Shown piece after piece: positions 1 through 12,300 of a DNA stretch of 24,387 nt. The notes under the pieces are model-generated. The model ran no database searches. It was not told the origin of the DNA and saw only the letters and a list, made by a program, of their open reading frames with translations. Where the stretch lies: positions 1,391,088 through 1,415,474 of the forward strand of contig BFEA01000403.1 of assembly GCA_003427395.1 (NCBI GenBank), written 5' to 3'. This DNA comes from Chara braunii. Lineage: Eukaryota; Streptophyta; Charophyceae; Charales; Characeae. Positions within the stretch are counted from its first letter, which is position 1. Every line of letters begins with the position of its first letter. The translations under genes and the position numbers were made by a program.

Positions 1-17
1 TTTTTTTTTTTTTTTTT
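1..17. repeat. T17 tract at the window edge
   Basis: This is an uninterrupted T run cut by the window start. It could be the poly-A tail of an antisense retroelement, but nothing else is visible to support that. Confidence 0.6.
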
Positions 18-84
18 ACCACCACTACCTCCGATACTGTTTTTGCTGACCCTGAATTTCACTGTCCACCGAGTTTTGCCGAGC

Positions 85-510
85 CTAGGTCCCATTGTCT
101 TTTCTTTTCTGGTACTCGTACACAAAAAAAATAAAAACAATTGATTTCATCACGGCAAGGACAAAGAAAACAACTAAGGATGCTATGGACTCGAACGCAG
201 TCGGATGCAGACTCTGGAGTACGTGTGAGACTATGACCTCGCACACTTTTGTTTTAGCGGCGCGGTCATCACGGAAGATGCCATAAGGAGTGAGCAACCT
301 GAAGGGAAAAAAATGAGCGACGCTAAGCACGTGAAATCGGTTGTGCATGTGAGACTATGCCTTCAGTCATACACCTTACAGGGACGCGTTCATCACGGCA
401 GTTACCATCGGCAATGGGGAAAAAAAAACTACTATATGGACGTGAATTGAGTTGGATACAGAATCTCTAGTACGTGTGAAAGTAGGCCGTCTGTGACAAA
501 AGTGTCAGCC
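85..510. repeat. Dispersed repeat, two degenerate subunits, related to 12925-13205
   Basis: The phrases CATCACGG, TACGTGTGA and GACTATG recur within this stretch with A-runs between them (near 150-330 and 340-500). The same order of phrases recurs in the kinesin intron at 12925-13205: a TTTTCTGGTACT start, TCAT/CGCGGCAGTT, GGGAAAAAAA, GAGTTGG.TAC and GAGTATGCCTTCAGT. No coding capacity is seen. It is probably an old non-autonomous element; its class is unknown. Confidence 0.5.
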
Positions 511-839
511 CTTCGTTCAAAGAGCCCTGCTCACTGGCAGGGCAGAAGACGAAAACAATAGAAGAGAACTAAGCAAAAGAAAACAAAAACTAAGCTGAAA
601 CTATACGTGATAGCAGGCAGATGTGCTCCTAGAAGTAGTGGTGTGATCACACCTCGTTCTCGATGTCTGTCCGCAGTGCACAGTTGCGTCCTTTTCTTTT
701 TTTTTGGTGCAAGCGGGCCCACAAGGCCCAGACATTTCTTTTCTCCCGAGCCTCGTTGGGACCCCCTAAAAAAGCGGTGTGACGTATATTCCCGTATTTC
801 CCAACACTGAGAAAGGTAGTGGTGGTTTACACTTTGTCT

Positions 840-874
<35 letters not shown>

Positions 875-1144
875 AGATCAGCACTTTTTGCGAATCAGTC
901 AAAGTCTGCTCCAGACCATTATAAAGAGTCGGTTTGCTATACATTTTGTCATGAATCGGTAGCAAACAGCAAACATGGAATGTAATGTAGAGAACACAAG
1001 CTGACTTCTAAGATTTTTTATTTTAAACTTTAAAGGGATGCACTTTTGAAAGTTGCAGATGCAAGGAAGTATGATTTGTTGTGGAAATGGGACATTTTAA
1101 TCGAATATGTTTAGCACTTTCTCTTGCATGTGCTGCGAGTGCAG
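511..1144. other. Intron sequence without recognised gene, with a C32 homopolymer at 841-872
   Basis: This is the intron before the first kinesin exon of the window. The one clear feature is a run of 32 C at 841-872. Open frames across it encode only poly-Gly or poly-Pro and are artefacts of the run. Nothing else is recognised up to the acceptor at 1144. Confidence 0.7.
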
Positions 1145-1307
1145 GTGAAACAGAATGCCAAAAAGAAACTGGAAGCCCTGGAGCAGCACTTGAAGGACCT
1201 TAAAAATGAATGCAATTCAAAGGCTGGAAGGTTGCAGAGCAGGCAGGACGAAATGGAGAATTTGAAGGCTGAACTTGCATCCAAGGCCCAAGAAGCAGAA
1301 AGTCTCG
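1145..1307 (+). CDS. KIN14: Kinesin-14 exon: coiled-coil stalk
   Basis: This 163-nt exon starts in phase 0 after a TGCAG acceptor and ends in phase 1 at a GTGAGT donor. It encodes 54 residues rich in K, E, Q and L with heptad-like spacing (for example [14 protein letters not shown]), as expected of a dimerising kinesin stalk. Earlier exons must lie before the window, because this one opens inside the coiled coil with no start codon of its own. Its leftover G joins the CA of the next exon to make an Ala codon. Confidence 0.88.
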
Positions 1308-2691
1308 GTGAGTTTGTAATGGCCTCTTTTACTGCCAGTCCCTTGTTGTCCTTATTATCCTCTTTTTGAAGTTTGTGTACGAATTGATTTCCCCTCCTGC
1401 GTCATGAGGTTTTTGTCATTTGATACTTGTTATGATGCTTACAATTTGGCAGCATGAGGAATGTCGTTTGATTGTTGCCGAGAAAGCAACACCAGTGATT
1501 TGTTGCAGAACTGATTTCAGCTGGCCCATGCTAGGCTAGGCTCCATCGCTTTTCAGAAGCTTCTGACACGGATGTTGGTCTTATTGACTATTTGGGGATT
1601 TGGTACGCTGAATGCATGTTGACTGCTGAACTCGTGTTTGTTAAGGGCTTCCAAACACTGATTCCCAGGGACTTGGGTTTGTCCGTATATAGCACCTTTC
1701 CTTGGTCGCCTTTGGGAAAAGCGGCTTCCAAACACTGATTCTCCGTAAACAGATCTTCCTTCTCCCTCAAGGACTCGTTTGCCGTATCCACGGGAAATAG
1801 CCCCGAGTGAAGGGGGGAGAAAACTGAAAAAGTATGCTTTTGCTCGGATTTGCCTGTCGGCTCCGTTTATAGCTTATACGACAGGTCTAATCTTCTGCTA
1901 TCTGCTCGGTTAGGATATAGAGGAGGTGGGTATTGAATTGAATGGGTTTGAATACTGCTAAACCGTTGGGTAACATAACATGGTCTCTGCCTCGTCACCC
2001 CCATAGCTTCAACTTCGAGTGCCGCCGCCCCCATTTACACCGTCGCTTCTTTGGCAGCCTTGGAGGGAAGTTTAAATGATGACCATAGGGCGCAAATCAC
2101 CCTCCACCCTTTCTAGCAGCATTGGCAACTGCCCGCTGATAGCTGTCAGAAATAGAAATGGTAGGAGAACCTACTCGTTTTGCTGGTGTGAGGGTGCAAT
2201 AGGTTATGACATCAATGTGGCCATCCTTACCCTGATGTGATTTTTGATTCATAGATGGGTCGGTGCAATGGGACTGTTTAATCTGAGGTTGATGAGAGTT
2301 CTGCTCCAGGCAGTCGAGCATGAAGTGATTGTGATTGATGTTCGGGAAAGGGGTATAAGATGACCACCATGAAATGTGGGAGAAGTGTGGAAGGAGAGGT
2401 GGTGCGCTTGCATTTCTAGCGGAGTGGAAGCACAGTCAAGCCTTTGGGGGCGCACTCTCTCCCGTGGAGTTTAGTCTCTTTTGTCTGGTTCTCTGGAATG
2501 ACGGGAACATATTTCCTCGCATTGTGGACATGATTACGCCCTCGTACAATTGAAATTGGGCTCCTGTGTCAGACTCTCCTGTCCCCAGTCCTTTTCCATG
2601 AATGCCATTCCTGTCCAATGGGAAAGACAAATCTGTTTTCTGTTTCCGTGATTTAAAGGAATTACAGGGAAAAGTCCTTCGGGACGTCCGT

Positions 2692-2723
<32 letters not shown>

Positions 2724-5700
2724 GGCCCCTGCGCAAGGATGACGCACATAAATAGAGAAATGGTCCAAAAAAAAAAAAGGAATTACAGGAAAAAGGAACT
2801 GCACATGATCTCTCCACTTACGATTGAAATCGGGGCCATGTGTCAGAAGACTCCTGACTCTAGTTTTGTCCCACGAATGCGATTGCTGTCCAGTGGGAAA
2901 GACGGATCTGTTTTCCTTGTCCGGAATAGAAGAGATCGTAGGGGAAGAGGGACTGGATGACGTATTTCCAGGGGCGAAGAAAAAAATCCTCGATTTAGTT
3001 ACCTGCAGTGAATGATGAAGGGTGGAGGATGTGCTTTGAAGATGGGGAGACCCGCTTTCACAAGTTTGTCTATAATTCTCGATTTGTTCATTGGTGCTTG
3101 TGTTCCTTCTGAAGTCGTCCGGTAAGTTTCAGGGATGTGGCGATGCCCTATTTTATCTTAGGGCAATCATGGCAAAGCCTATTTTATTTCAGGGGGATGC
3201 CTATTTTATTTGAGGAATTTTAACTCCTTTTTCAGGTCATCTACCATTTTCTGGAGTTACGGAGTGAATGTGTCTGTTTCTGGTTTTGAAATGATTCTCA
3301 TCGTGGATGTTGGCAACTTATCCGACTGTTGGCCAGGTTTCCTGTGCCTTCTTTGCATCTGGTTTTCTTATTGTTATGATATAATAATGTTATTGCAGCT
3401 ACTATTGCTAGATTATAACACATGGCTTAGTTGGCTGCTCCTTTCTGAACATTGTACATCTGTCATCCGCGTCTTTTCGTTTGTTTGCCTCATTTAGGTG
3501 TAGGTTACTTGTTATGTGTGTGCTTCCCCTTTCCCCCATCTCCCTGCGTTCACCATTATTGCCGCTTTTCTACACGATTTGTTTCACGCTTGCAGACAAT
3601 TGCCGCTTTTTCAGCCGATTTGCTTCTACCACAACTCCTAAATTACAGAGCGGGTCTTGGAAGACGCTCCCTGCTTAGGAGCGGATCTCTCGGAAGATGC
3701 TCCCCGCTGGCCCCAGTGTGTCCCAGCAGCGTCCGTGTCGCCGACCTGGTTTGTTTGTTTGTTTGTTTGTTTTTTTTTTTTGTTTGTTTTTTTTTTTTTC
3801 GGGTTTTGAATCTTTTGAGTTTTTTGGTCCGGGGCTCGACTCACTAGTTGTTCCGAGGCCGTTGGCAGATTGCACAGGAGGATTTGTTTCACGCTTGTGG
3901 AGAATTACTGCTTTTTTAGCGGATTTGCGTTGCACTTCAGTTTTTAGTGTACAGCACTTGGCACAAGTGTATCTGTTCCCCTTTCCTCCCTTGGCAAGGA
4001 GAATGGTGTCCGTTTCTAAGGAAATAATTGCAGCATTGACTGTTCACAGCGATTTCATTACCAGCAGGGGAGAGAAGAATACACCCCTGAAAGAAAACTA
4101 TGGCCTGGAGCAAAGCCATGCAATCATTTTTTGCTAGTATGTGGGGTATGATTTACAACAGTTTTGTGATCCTCAGGATTTGGAGGGCCCGCGTTCATCT
4201 ATTTGGTGGTGTCTGAAATCCAGAGGGGTGTGAGAGAAGTGAAGCCTTTTAGTCTTGAACTGGATCACTGGATGGGTTTGACTAATCACTCTGCACTATC
4301 TTTCCTTTCCAATTGTGAAGACTGATGCCATGGGTATGGGCTTTATGTTTGTTTGTTTTCTGAATGAGTGTCTAGTTTCAGTCAGATGCATCCATGGAAG
4401 TCCTAGTGTGAGAACAGTCTAAACATAGCAAGGCTCTGATTGTGGTACGGGTACTCGAAACCCTCTCGGCCTTCTTCTCTTGCCAGTGCTGTTGGGTACA
4501 CGGTTGGTAGCGTCACATCAGATCACGATAGTTGAAATGGTAGTTGGCTTTCAGACAGGCCCAACGGGTGCCATGTCTGTTTTGAAAATGCATGCTTCTG
4601 GTTGTAAAACTGACTAGGCTTATGCAAAGAACACTACGAGTGGGCCCTGACCCTCTTTGAGGCGAACAAAAAGTGGGCCCTGGCCCCTTGAAGCTGAGGT
4701 TGACGAACATGTGCCTGGATAGTAGTTCGGCTGAATTTGTTGTTAGAATAGCATGGGTATGGCCGAATGATTGTTAGAATTTGTTGTTAGAATAGCATGG
4801 GTATAGGTATGGGTATGGTGACGGTGGGGCCCGAATTTGAACCCTTGGCTGCTTCCTTCCTCTTGTTAGGTTTATCACGAACTCCCTCTGCCGATAGTTT
4901 ATATCCACATCCACTTGTTGTACTTCAAGCGAGAGTGTGACGGTAAACCACTAGTCCCTGGAGGCCCTTTTGTTGGCCTCTTGTGGCTGCAATTGGTGCA
5001 GATGAATCATATCAGTGACAGGGGGGTATATCCAAATAGTGGCCCGCTTGTGCAATGTTGCAACCGGCGGAGGCCGCAGTGGTTTAAGAGAAAAGTCCAC
5101 TGGTGTGCAATGGCCATAGCACGAGTGAATGGCAAAGGAGGCAGCACTTTGCACAATCGATATCGCAGGAGTTAAGCGCGAAGGGGCAAATTTGCTGGAA
5201 TGCCAATGTGGGCAATAGGTATTGCCTTTGTGAGTGGGCGTCGAAAGTCAAGGTGTTGTCCTGTAGCCTTGTGGTCGTAGCATAACTCGCGGAAGTTTTA
5301 TGTAATTGCTTGTAAAGAGTTCCCGAGGAGTTGTGTTTGTTAAGGAACAAGGTTCTCACAAGGAAATCCAAAAATTCTGGAAAAGAAACGAGTTAGCAAA
5401 ATTGCTGTAGCGGCTCTTTGTGGGCAAAGTGTTTGGGTGAATAAGACGTAGACTTTCAGGTTTCAGGTCATCTCAGGAAGGTGAAATGGTTCTGACGTTT
5501 GATGATGGACCAGTTATTAGCTCAAGGTGTGATGCTAGACGTGAGGATGATGCTGAGGAAGTGATTTTGCCCGATTGCTCTCGGTCGCTATATGGCTGTC
5601 TGGCGTCGTACGATGCATGTAGGATAGCAATTCTGATCCACTATTAGTTAATTGCCGAACCAGAGATTCCAGAATTTGTGGCTCTGGGAACTTTGCTGGA

Positions 5701-6330
5701 GAGGTGTCAGTGTGAGATTTACCATAGAAACAGCTCGAAACTCGAGAATTACCAATGAACAGTTACTTTGACGCAGAAGATAACCTATGGACAGAGTGGA
5801 GCCAATATTTTCAGTCTGTCCTCGTCAGGCGTTGTAAGATGCATGTAGGATAGCAATGCTGATTCACTGTTAGTTAATTGCTCAACCAGAGAGTGCAGAG
5901 TTTGTGTTTCTGGGAACTTTGCTGGAGAGGTGTCAGTGTGAGATTTACCATAAGAACAGGTCGAAACTCGAGAATTACCCACGCAGAAGGTAACCTATGG
6001 ACAGAGTGGAGCCTATATTTTCAGTCTGTGCTCGTGGCAAATACTGCTTTCCACTCTCTGACCAAGAGTCATTCGGAGTTTTGGATTTTTGCTCGTGATG
6101 CCTTAACTTCTGTTGCCGATGCCAAAAAAATAAAAATAAAAATATGGGCAGTAATCTGTCAGGCCATCAGTGGATCTACCACAGTGACATTTTGTTCAAA
6201 AATATTCGGTTGTTTTAGCAAACAACTGTCGATGCTTGATTTCATTGGAGGGAGCTTCTCTCTGGCTTTTACCCGTGGCCTGTTACGAGTATTCATCTGT
6301 TCAGCACTGTATGGGACACAATTAATTGGA

Positions 6331-6370
<40 letters not shown>

Positions 6371-9300
6371 GGGGGGAGAGGAGAAAATGGTTGTGAACTA
6401 CTGTGCTACCGCAAAATTCGGGGGTTTGTAGATTTGGTTGTGGTATTTCCAGGGAAAATATTAAAAAATAAAAAAATTGTCTAAACGCATTGTCCATTTT
6501 TGCCACTCCCCTGGTTCTTCCCACTGTGCTACCGGCGGCAGCCCTCTTCAACCTGTGCTACCAGGCCCCCGGACTTGAGGACGGTGGCGGTAGTGGTGGG
6601 TTTAAGCCACCGTTACACCTGAGGCAGGCGGAAAAGAAATGCGCGCCAAGCTTTGCCCAACTGCCAGCGGTGCACTTTTTTCTTTTTTTTGACTGGTGCC
6701 GCCAGCTATTGTTGTGCGGTAGCCCTGAGCCTACGAAACTTAAGGAGTGAGCCGCGAGTTTTTTGAAGCTTGCTGGGGTGGTGTGCTGGCGGCTTAGCAA
6801 GTAAACGACTTTCGTAAAAGTGGGACTCTTAACTGGATGTTTGTCGAGTACATACTAGAAAGGTGAACTCTTAAGTGGCCCATGTTGTCGAATCTTGCAC
6901 AGATGTAACTGTCGACAACACAGACCATGAGTTCGAGTCCCGCTCTAATCAGAATGATGCAATGATATTGTGGGAATTGCATCGAGGTTTGTCACCCTTA
7001 CTGCTATTTTGGAATGAAAAATTATTGCTGAGCAGTCGGATGAGATTACCAGCAGTAGCTGAGTCAGACGTGAAGAGTGAGCACAGGGACAGAAGGTGAG
7101 TGAGATGTCAAAACAAGGTACAGGGAGACGATGACGGTATGTAAAACTAATGGTAAAGAACGATGACATGTTTACCCATTTACCCCTCTCTTTCCCTCCC
7201 CCCCCCCCCCTTTTCGTTTCTCTATGGTTATTTTTTAAACCTGTGAGACTGGAGGTGTCTGAGGGAGTATCACATGATTCTGACGCCGCAAGTGTCAGTT
7301 GGCAAATCTAAGAAATATATGAAAACGAAAAGGATGTCGTGGGTCCCCTTTTTCAAGAAATTCAGCTTTTTGCGAGTACAGAAAAGGGAAGGTTGCTCAT
7401 GCTGTGAATCCCATTGAGTGTATAATCATGCAGGCATAGGGAGATATTTACCGCGTGGTAGCCAGGGTAAAGGTACACCTCACAAGTAACTGTTTGTGGT
7501 TTGGACAATTCAGGTCAGTCGTGCAGGGAGCACATCATAAGAGCATTTAATTTTTCACGGCGGTAACATAGGGAACAGGTCCAGCTGAACCTTCTGTCCC
7601 CAACCTGTGTCGAATCTCCATCGTGAATTCGTGGCGAATGTGTGCCTGACTGAGCACGAAATGAGAAAAAACATGAAGCAACCTTGTTGTCCAATCTGCG
7701 GGCAGGCAACGGATGCTCCTCCCGGCTTAACTCTGGGCGGTGTGTAGCATACATCCTTCAAAGATTTAGAAATTGATACTGGTCACACAGCGCTTGATTG
7801 GCATGCCATGGCGATTTCGAGTTTGTGGAGCACAGCGACGGTGAATGCTTATTTGGTGCTTGGATATCATGGGCTTTCCGTTTTCTTTTTCTTGTTTTTT
7901 CTTTTTTTTTTCCGTTGAAGAGGGTATAGTACCCTAACATTTTTTTTGTCAATCTGGTTGAAATGGATTTTGAACTTGCGATCTATTCTATTCGTCAAAA
8001 ACACGGGCTACCCTTCGCATTTGGTACTGATCACAGTAAACGCTGATTCCATGGCAGGCGAACACCATCATGTGCTTAGCCGCCCTGTCGCTTCGAAGTG
8101 GGAAAGACCAAAGTTGTCTGGGCGTCTCTCTCTCACCGTCTGGATCCCAGTGTACCTCGGCAAGTACTTCGCCGATCACGGCGGATGGTTGTATGAAATG
8201 GCCTCTCAGGTCTGGTTTCTAGATATAGGTCACAGGAGGGAGGCTCCCAAGGTGGTGTGGACGAAGCCGGCGAGCAAGGTTTGTGGAGAATCGCTCTGGA
8301 GAGCAGTCAGTATACTGTTCAGACACACCCATACACCCACGCGAAGGTGCTAGGCATAACAGGGGTATGGTGCACAACTGAAACAGATGTAAAGTGTTGT
8401 GTCGTGCAACAGGAAAGTGAGGAAAATTAATGGATTTTTGTGCATACGGTTGAGTGTCTGCCGGTCCTTCCGGTTTATGAATTCACTTCCACCTGACTGA
8501 ATGGGATTTTTGTCCATAGGGTTGAGTGTCTGGTGGTCCTTCAGGTTTATGAATTCACTTCCACCTGACTGAATGGTTTTTTTTGGGGGCCTCACAGACA
8601 TTTCAGTTGGAGGGTCTGCATTTCCCTTCCGTGATCCCCAGGGGCAGATCTGGTTTTGTCCGTCACTCTTCGTCAGTTGAAGCTGGCCAATAGAAGTGAA
8701 CCTTATCTATGCGATTTACTCCATATCAAGCATTCCCTGATCTGCGGATGCACCAGCTGTGACATGGGCGATGCATGTCTGCAAATTGGCTGAGTCACCC
8801 TGTGCAAGATCGTCAGACAGGGATGGTTCATTTCATTTGAATTACGGGCAAAGAACCTTCACATCGGCAGTGCAGAGGGTCCAGAGAGGGATCAATCCGG
8901 CCCCAGAAAATATTTCCGGTAGCTTAGGGTTCGGGCAAAATAGCCTGAGTGCAGTCCAGGTCCATATCTAGGCACCCGGTGCATTAGAAGGGTCCAGTCC
9001 AATTCCATTAGAGTCCGGTTCCACGTAAGTCAGGGGTGCAGGGTCCCAGGAGGCTCAAAGAACATCCTGGAAATGTCAAACGCTGAGCGGCCCCAGCCGG
9101 TAGGCTACCATGTCTATGAATCAAAGGGCTTGGAAGCTGAGTCTTAACATACTGAACCAGAGCAACATTTGCCGGCTTCATTCATTCAATTCCTGCTTGC
9201 TGTGGCAGCGCTGTGGCGCTGCAGTGTGACCAAGTGACAATTGGGGCATGGGAATTGAGGCTTGGGTGGATGTATGCACCGGGTGGTGCTCAGCGCCGTA

Positions 9301-12300
9301 GCTGCAGTGTACCGTAGGCGAGTAAGAGAGAAGATACTCGGCGAGAGACGATGAGGCTTGAAGGTAAGGAGTGAGAGGTCGTCCTTGGTTGTTGCTCGAT
9401 GGTGGCCTTAGCCTCCCAGCCAGGAGTATACGAACTTGTCATCAGCAGCAGACTTCAATTTTTGGACAATGGGAGTTCTCATATTGTGTGTTTTGGTTTC
9501 CATCTCTTGTGTGCTGAAGTGTGTATCGCAGTGTGGCATGAGATGTTGGTTTGTGGCTTCGGCTCTCATTACGTAGAGCACAAAGTGTTGAGACCCTCCA
9601 ACGGCACGGGGCCCCTGCGCACTGACGGGAAAATGATTCAAGCAGAAGTTGCATGTCGCCGTGTCCTAAGGAAAGTGGATTTTAAGGGAAGTGTATGTAT
9701 GGTGCAAAGGGAAAGTGACCAAATAACATGCACTCCGTGTCACAGGTGAGGAGGGCACATCGTGTGAAATAAGAATTTTGAGAGAATGAAGTACTGGGAA
9801 ATAATCTTTGTCAGTCAAAAAAAAAGATGACGAAAGATAGATATGAATGGCACGGGGAGCTTGCGAGAAAGGAAGAAGAAAGAAATTAAAGAGCAAGTGA
9901 TGCCGGCCAGTTTGTTGGCATCAGATGCGAGGGGAGTTGTGTTGGCCACAACGTGCCGAGCTGGCAGGAAGGGACCTGTAGAAGTGCGGAGGCTTAGTCC
10001 TGGATGGTGATTGGCACTCCACTGAGAGTTGGCATCGAGGGAAAAGTGCGCGGGTTGTGATGAGCAGAAATCTTGAGAATGCTGGATAGTTGCGGCTCCG
10101 ATTTCCTCATAGAATTTGCTGCAGTTCCTTGTCCAGATTGGGGATCTCATTTGGTACACCAGCTGACAGGGATCTCAGTTGGTACGCCCATCAGGTTCAA
10201 GTCCAGATGGAATCAGATGTGAACAAAGTAAAATTTATGGGATCTCATTTGGTACAGCAGCTGACAGGGATATCAGTTGGTATGCCCCTCAGGTTCAAAT
10301 CCAGATGGAATCAGATGAACAAAGTAAAATTTACCTGGGGCTGGTCAGTTAGATGACGATAATGTCTAAAGCCCATCGCCCTTTTTTTTTTTTCTTTTTT
10401 TTTTAGGTTTGGGGACATAACGGACACATATTTGAGAAAATTGAGAGTATTATTATTGTAAGCATTCCTGATTTGTAAGCACAGCCTTCACCAAGTGGTA
10501 GGAAAGAGCTTGCAGAGTAAACCAGGGCCAAGACGAAGGAAGAAGAAGAGTAGGGGGTGGGGATAATGGCAAAACAATAGTCAAGTGGTATGATTTCTTT
10601 TCTTGCCTTCGTTCTACTACTTTGGGGTACTCCTCTCCTCCCTTGCGACCGCAACAATCATTGTCGTAGCCTCTACCAATGATGAAGCCAATATCCCTCC
10701 CTCTTCCCAATCCTTGCCAATGTGCGAAGTCAACCGCCAATGCGTATCACTCTGGCTTGATGAAGAACGTCGCCTGTCAGTGAATTGGGGGCATTCAGAA
10801 GGGATGAAGTGTTTCTTTCCTCACAGCAAGGACAATATGTAAGACCATGTAGGCAGCTCTTTAGCTGTGGCTACTCACCCACACTCTCTCTCTCTCTCTC
10901 GCTCTCTATCCTGTCTGCCTTTCTCTAATGCTAGGATGCACGGAAGGCTTTGGCATTCAGCAGCGCAAGGGGGAAGGGATGCACGAGCTGGGGTAGAACC
11001 GTCTTTTGTAGCATCGACTCATCCTAGCCTTCCTCAGGTTGCCTCCTCGAACGTATAAGATTCTTGTTGATCTTTAGGGCCAAGTGTCTGTCCTTGCCAG
11101 AGTGTAGCTACATTGACTTCTTGGGGCCCTGGGCACCTCGTTTTGACTCTGCACTCCAGGTGTGCAGTACTATATCAAGGCCACTCAGGGTGGGGTTTCA
11201 TCCTAAGACTTTGGCTTGGCCGACAGCCACGGACCGATACTTCGCTGGTTTCAACCTCGGTTTTGCATGATGAAACTGTTCAAAAAAGAAAAGAAAATGC
11301 TCATCTTTTTGCCTCCCGAGTGCATGGTCGAGTGTGGGGTTCTTCATGTAAGTGTGTGCAGTTAGTGGTGAAATTTGCATGTCTCAATTTTGTTGTGTGA
11401 GGGATGAAAATCTTGAAAATGGCATGAGCATGTCGAGTGGAACAAGCTTCTGACTTCACTTTTCCGTGTTTATTGAGCAGCAAAATTGCTGGAAGAGAAG
11501 GAGGGACAGCTCCAATGTTTGCGAAAAGAGGTGGATGGGAGCAGGATAGGGTTGCAACAGCAGGTGTATGCAGCCCAGAAGGCTTTACTGGTAAGCTTTG
11601 ACGAGTCTCTGCCCAACTCACGTCCCCTGCGAGAACTCCAGCACTGGGCTTAAGTGCAGAATCGCCCTCATAACTAAACCAATGCAGAATGAAGCTGCAT
11701 GCATCGCAAAGACAGATGTAAGACTGCTTATCAAGCCAGTGCTTCGTGGTAATAGGTGAAGTAGTACAAGGGAGCTAATTGTTGTATTTACTGGGTTCTG
11801 GGTAGGCACACTGAAAATGAGTTGTGGAAAAAAGCGGACACGTGTTTGATTGAAATGGGTTTTGGAGAAGCATGTGACTGGTCCACATCGCTGTAATCGA
11901 AGCAGCACACGCCATAGGGAGTAAACTACCATCTTCACGCGAATAGAATCCTGCATGGTCATAATCGCTGCATGTAGACTGGAAGTTACCCCGCGAATAC
12001 AGCTATAATGACAGGGTGTTCTATTCGGAAATTGTGGATGACAATGGTAGTCTAGGATTCGCTCACCGTGCATGGTGCGTTGCAATGTACACACCATGCC
12101 ATGCAACCAAACCACCTCCTCTCACGAGCTCAGGAAACCAGCGTAAGTTTGTAGCAATACACCAAGCCAGCGTACGGTGACAGCATACGGTGACATCAAC
12201 ACACACCAGGCTGGCCTTCATTTATGGCAGTACAACCACCCATCTTATGTGAACAGGAGTAAACTTGAACCCCTGTCGGAGCATGATAACTTCAACTGTC

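Larger units (their letters stand above)
2543..2932 (+). repeat. Diverged direct repeat of about 110 bp on both sides of the U6 copy
   Basis: The segment 2543-2655 reappears in diverged form at 2819-2932. Shared landmarks in the same order are TGAAAT.GGG, TGTGTCAGA, CTCCTG, ATGC.ATT, CTGTCCA.TGGGAAAGAC and ATCTGTTTTC. The U6-derived sequence lies between the two copies, so the local duplication and the insertion may be related. Confidence 0.65.
1308..11480 (+). other. Kinesin intron, 10,173 nt
   Basis: This intron joins the exons ending at 1307 (GTGAGT donor) and starting at 11481 (TTGAGCAG acceptor). Its recognisable contents are listed separately: a U6 retroposon, tandem duplications, homopolymers and SINE pieces. 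I found no stretch with convincing kinesin coding sequence, and the phases of the flanking exons already agree. Confidence 0.85.

Noticed and set aside
531-985. Open frames across the C32 tract on both strands
   Set aside because: They encode poly-Gly or poly-Pro produced by the homopolymer and have no domain or conserved flank.
2674-2766. Functional U6 gene
   Set aside because: It has no T-run terminator, no upstream element or TATA box, and an A-tail with flanking direct repeats.
5878-6551. Open frames of 172 and 130 codons around the G36 tract
   Set aside because: They are kept open by the homopolymer; the rest crosses a non-coding tandem duplication.
7988-8179. A possible tRNA-like B box (AAGTTCAAAATCC on the minus strand near 7963-7980) and nearby frames
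   Set aside because: No A box at a usable distance and no arm pairing; a chance match.
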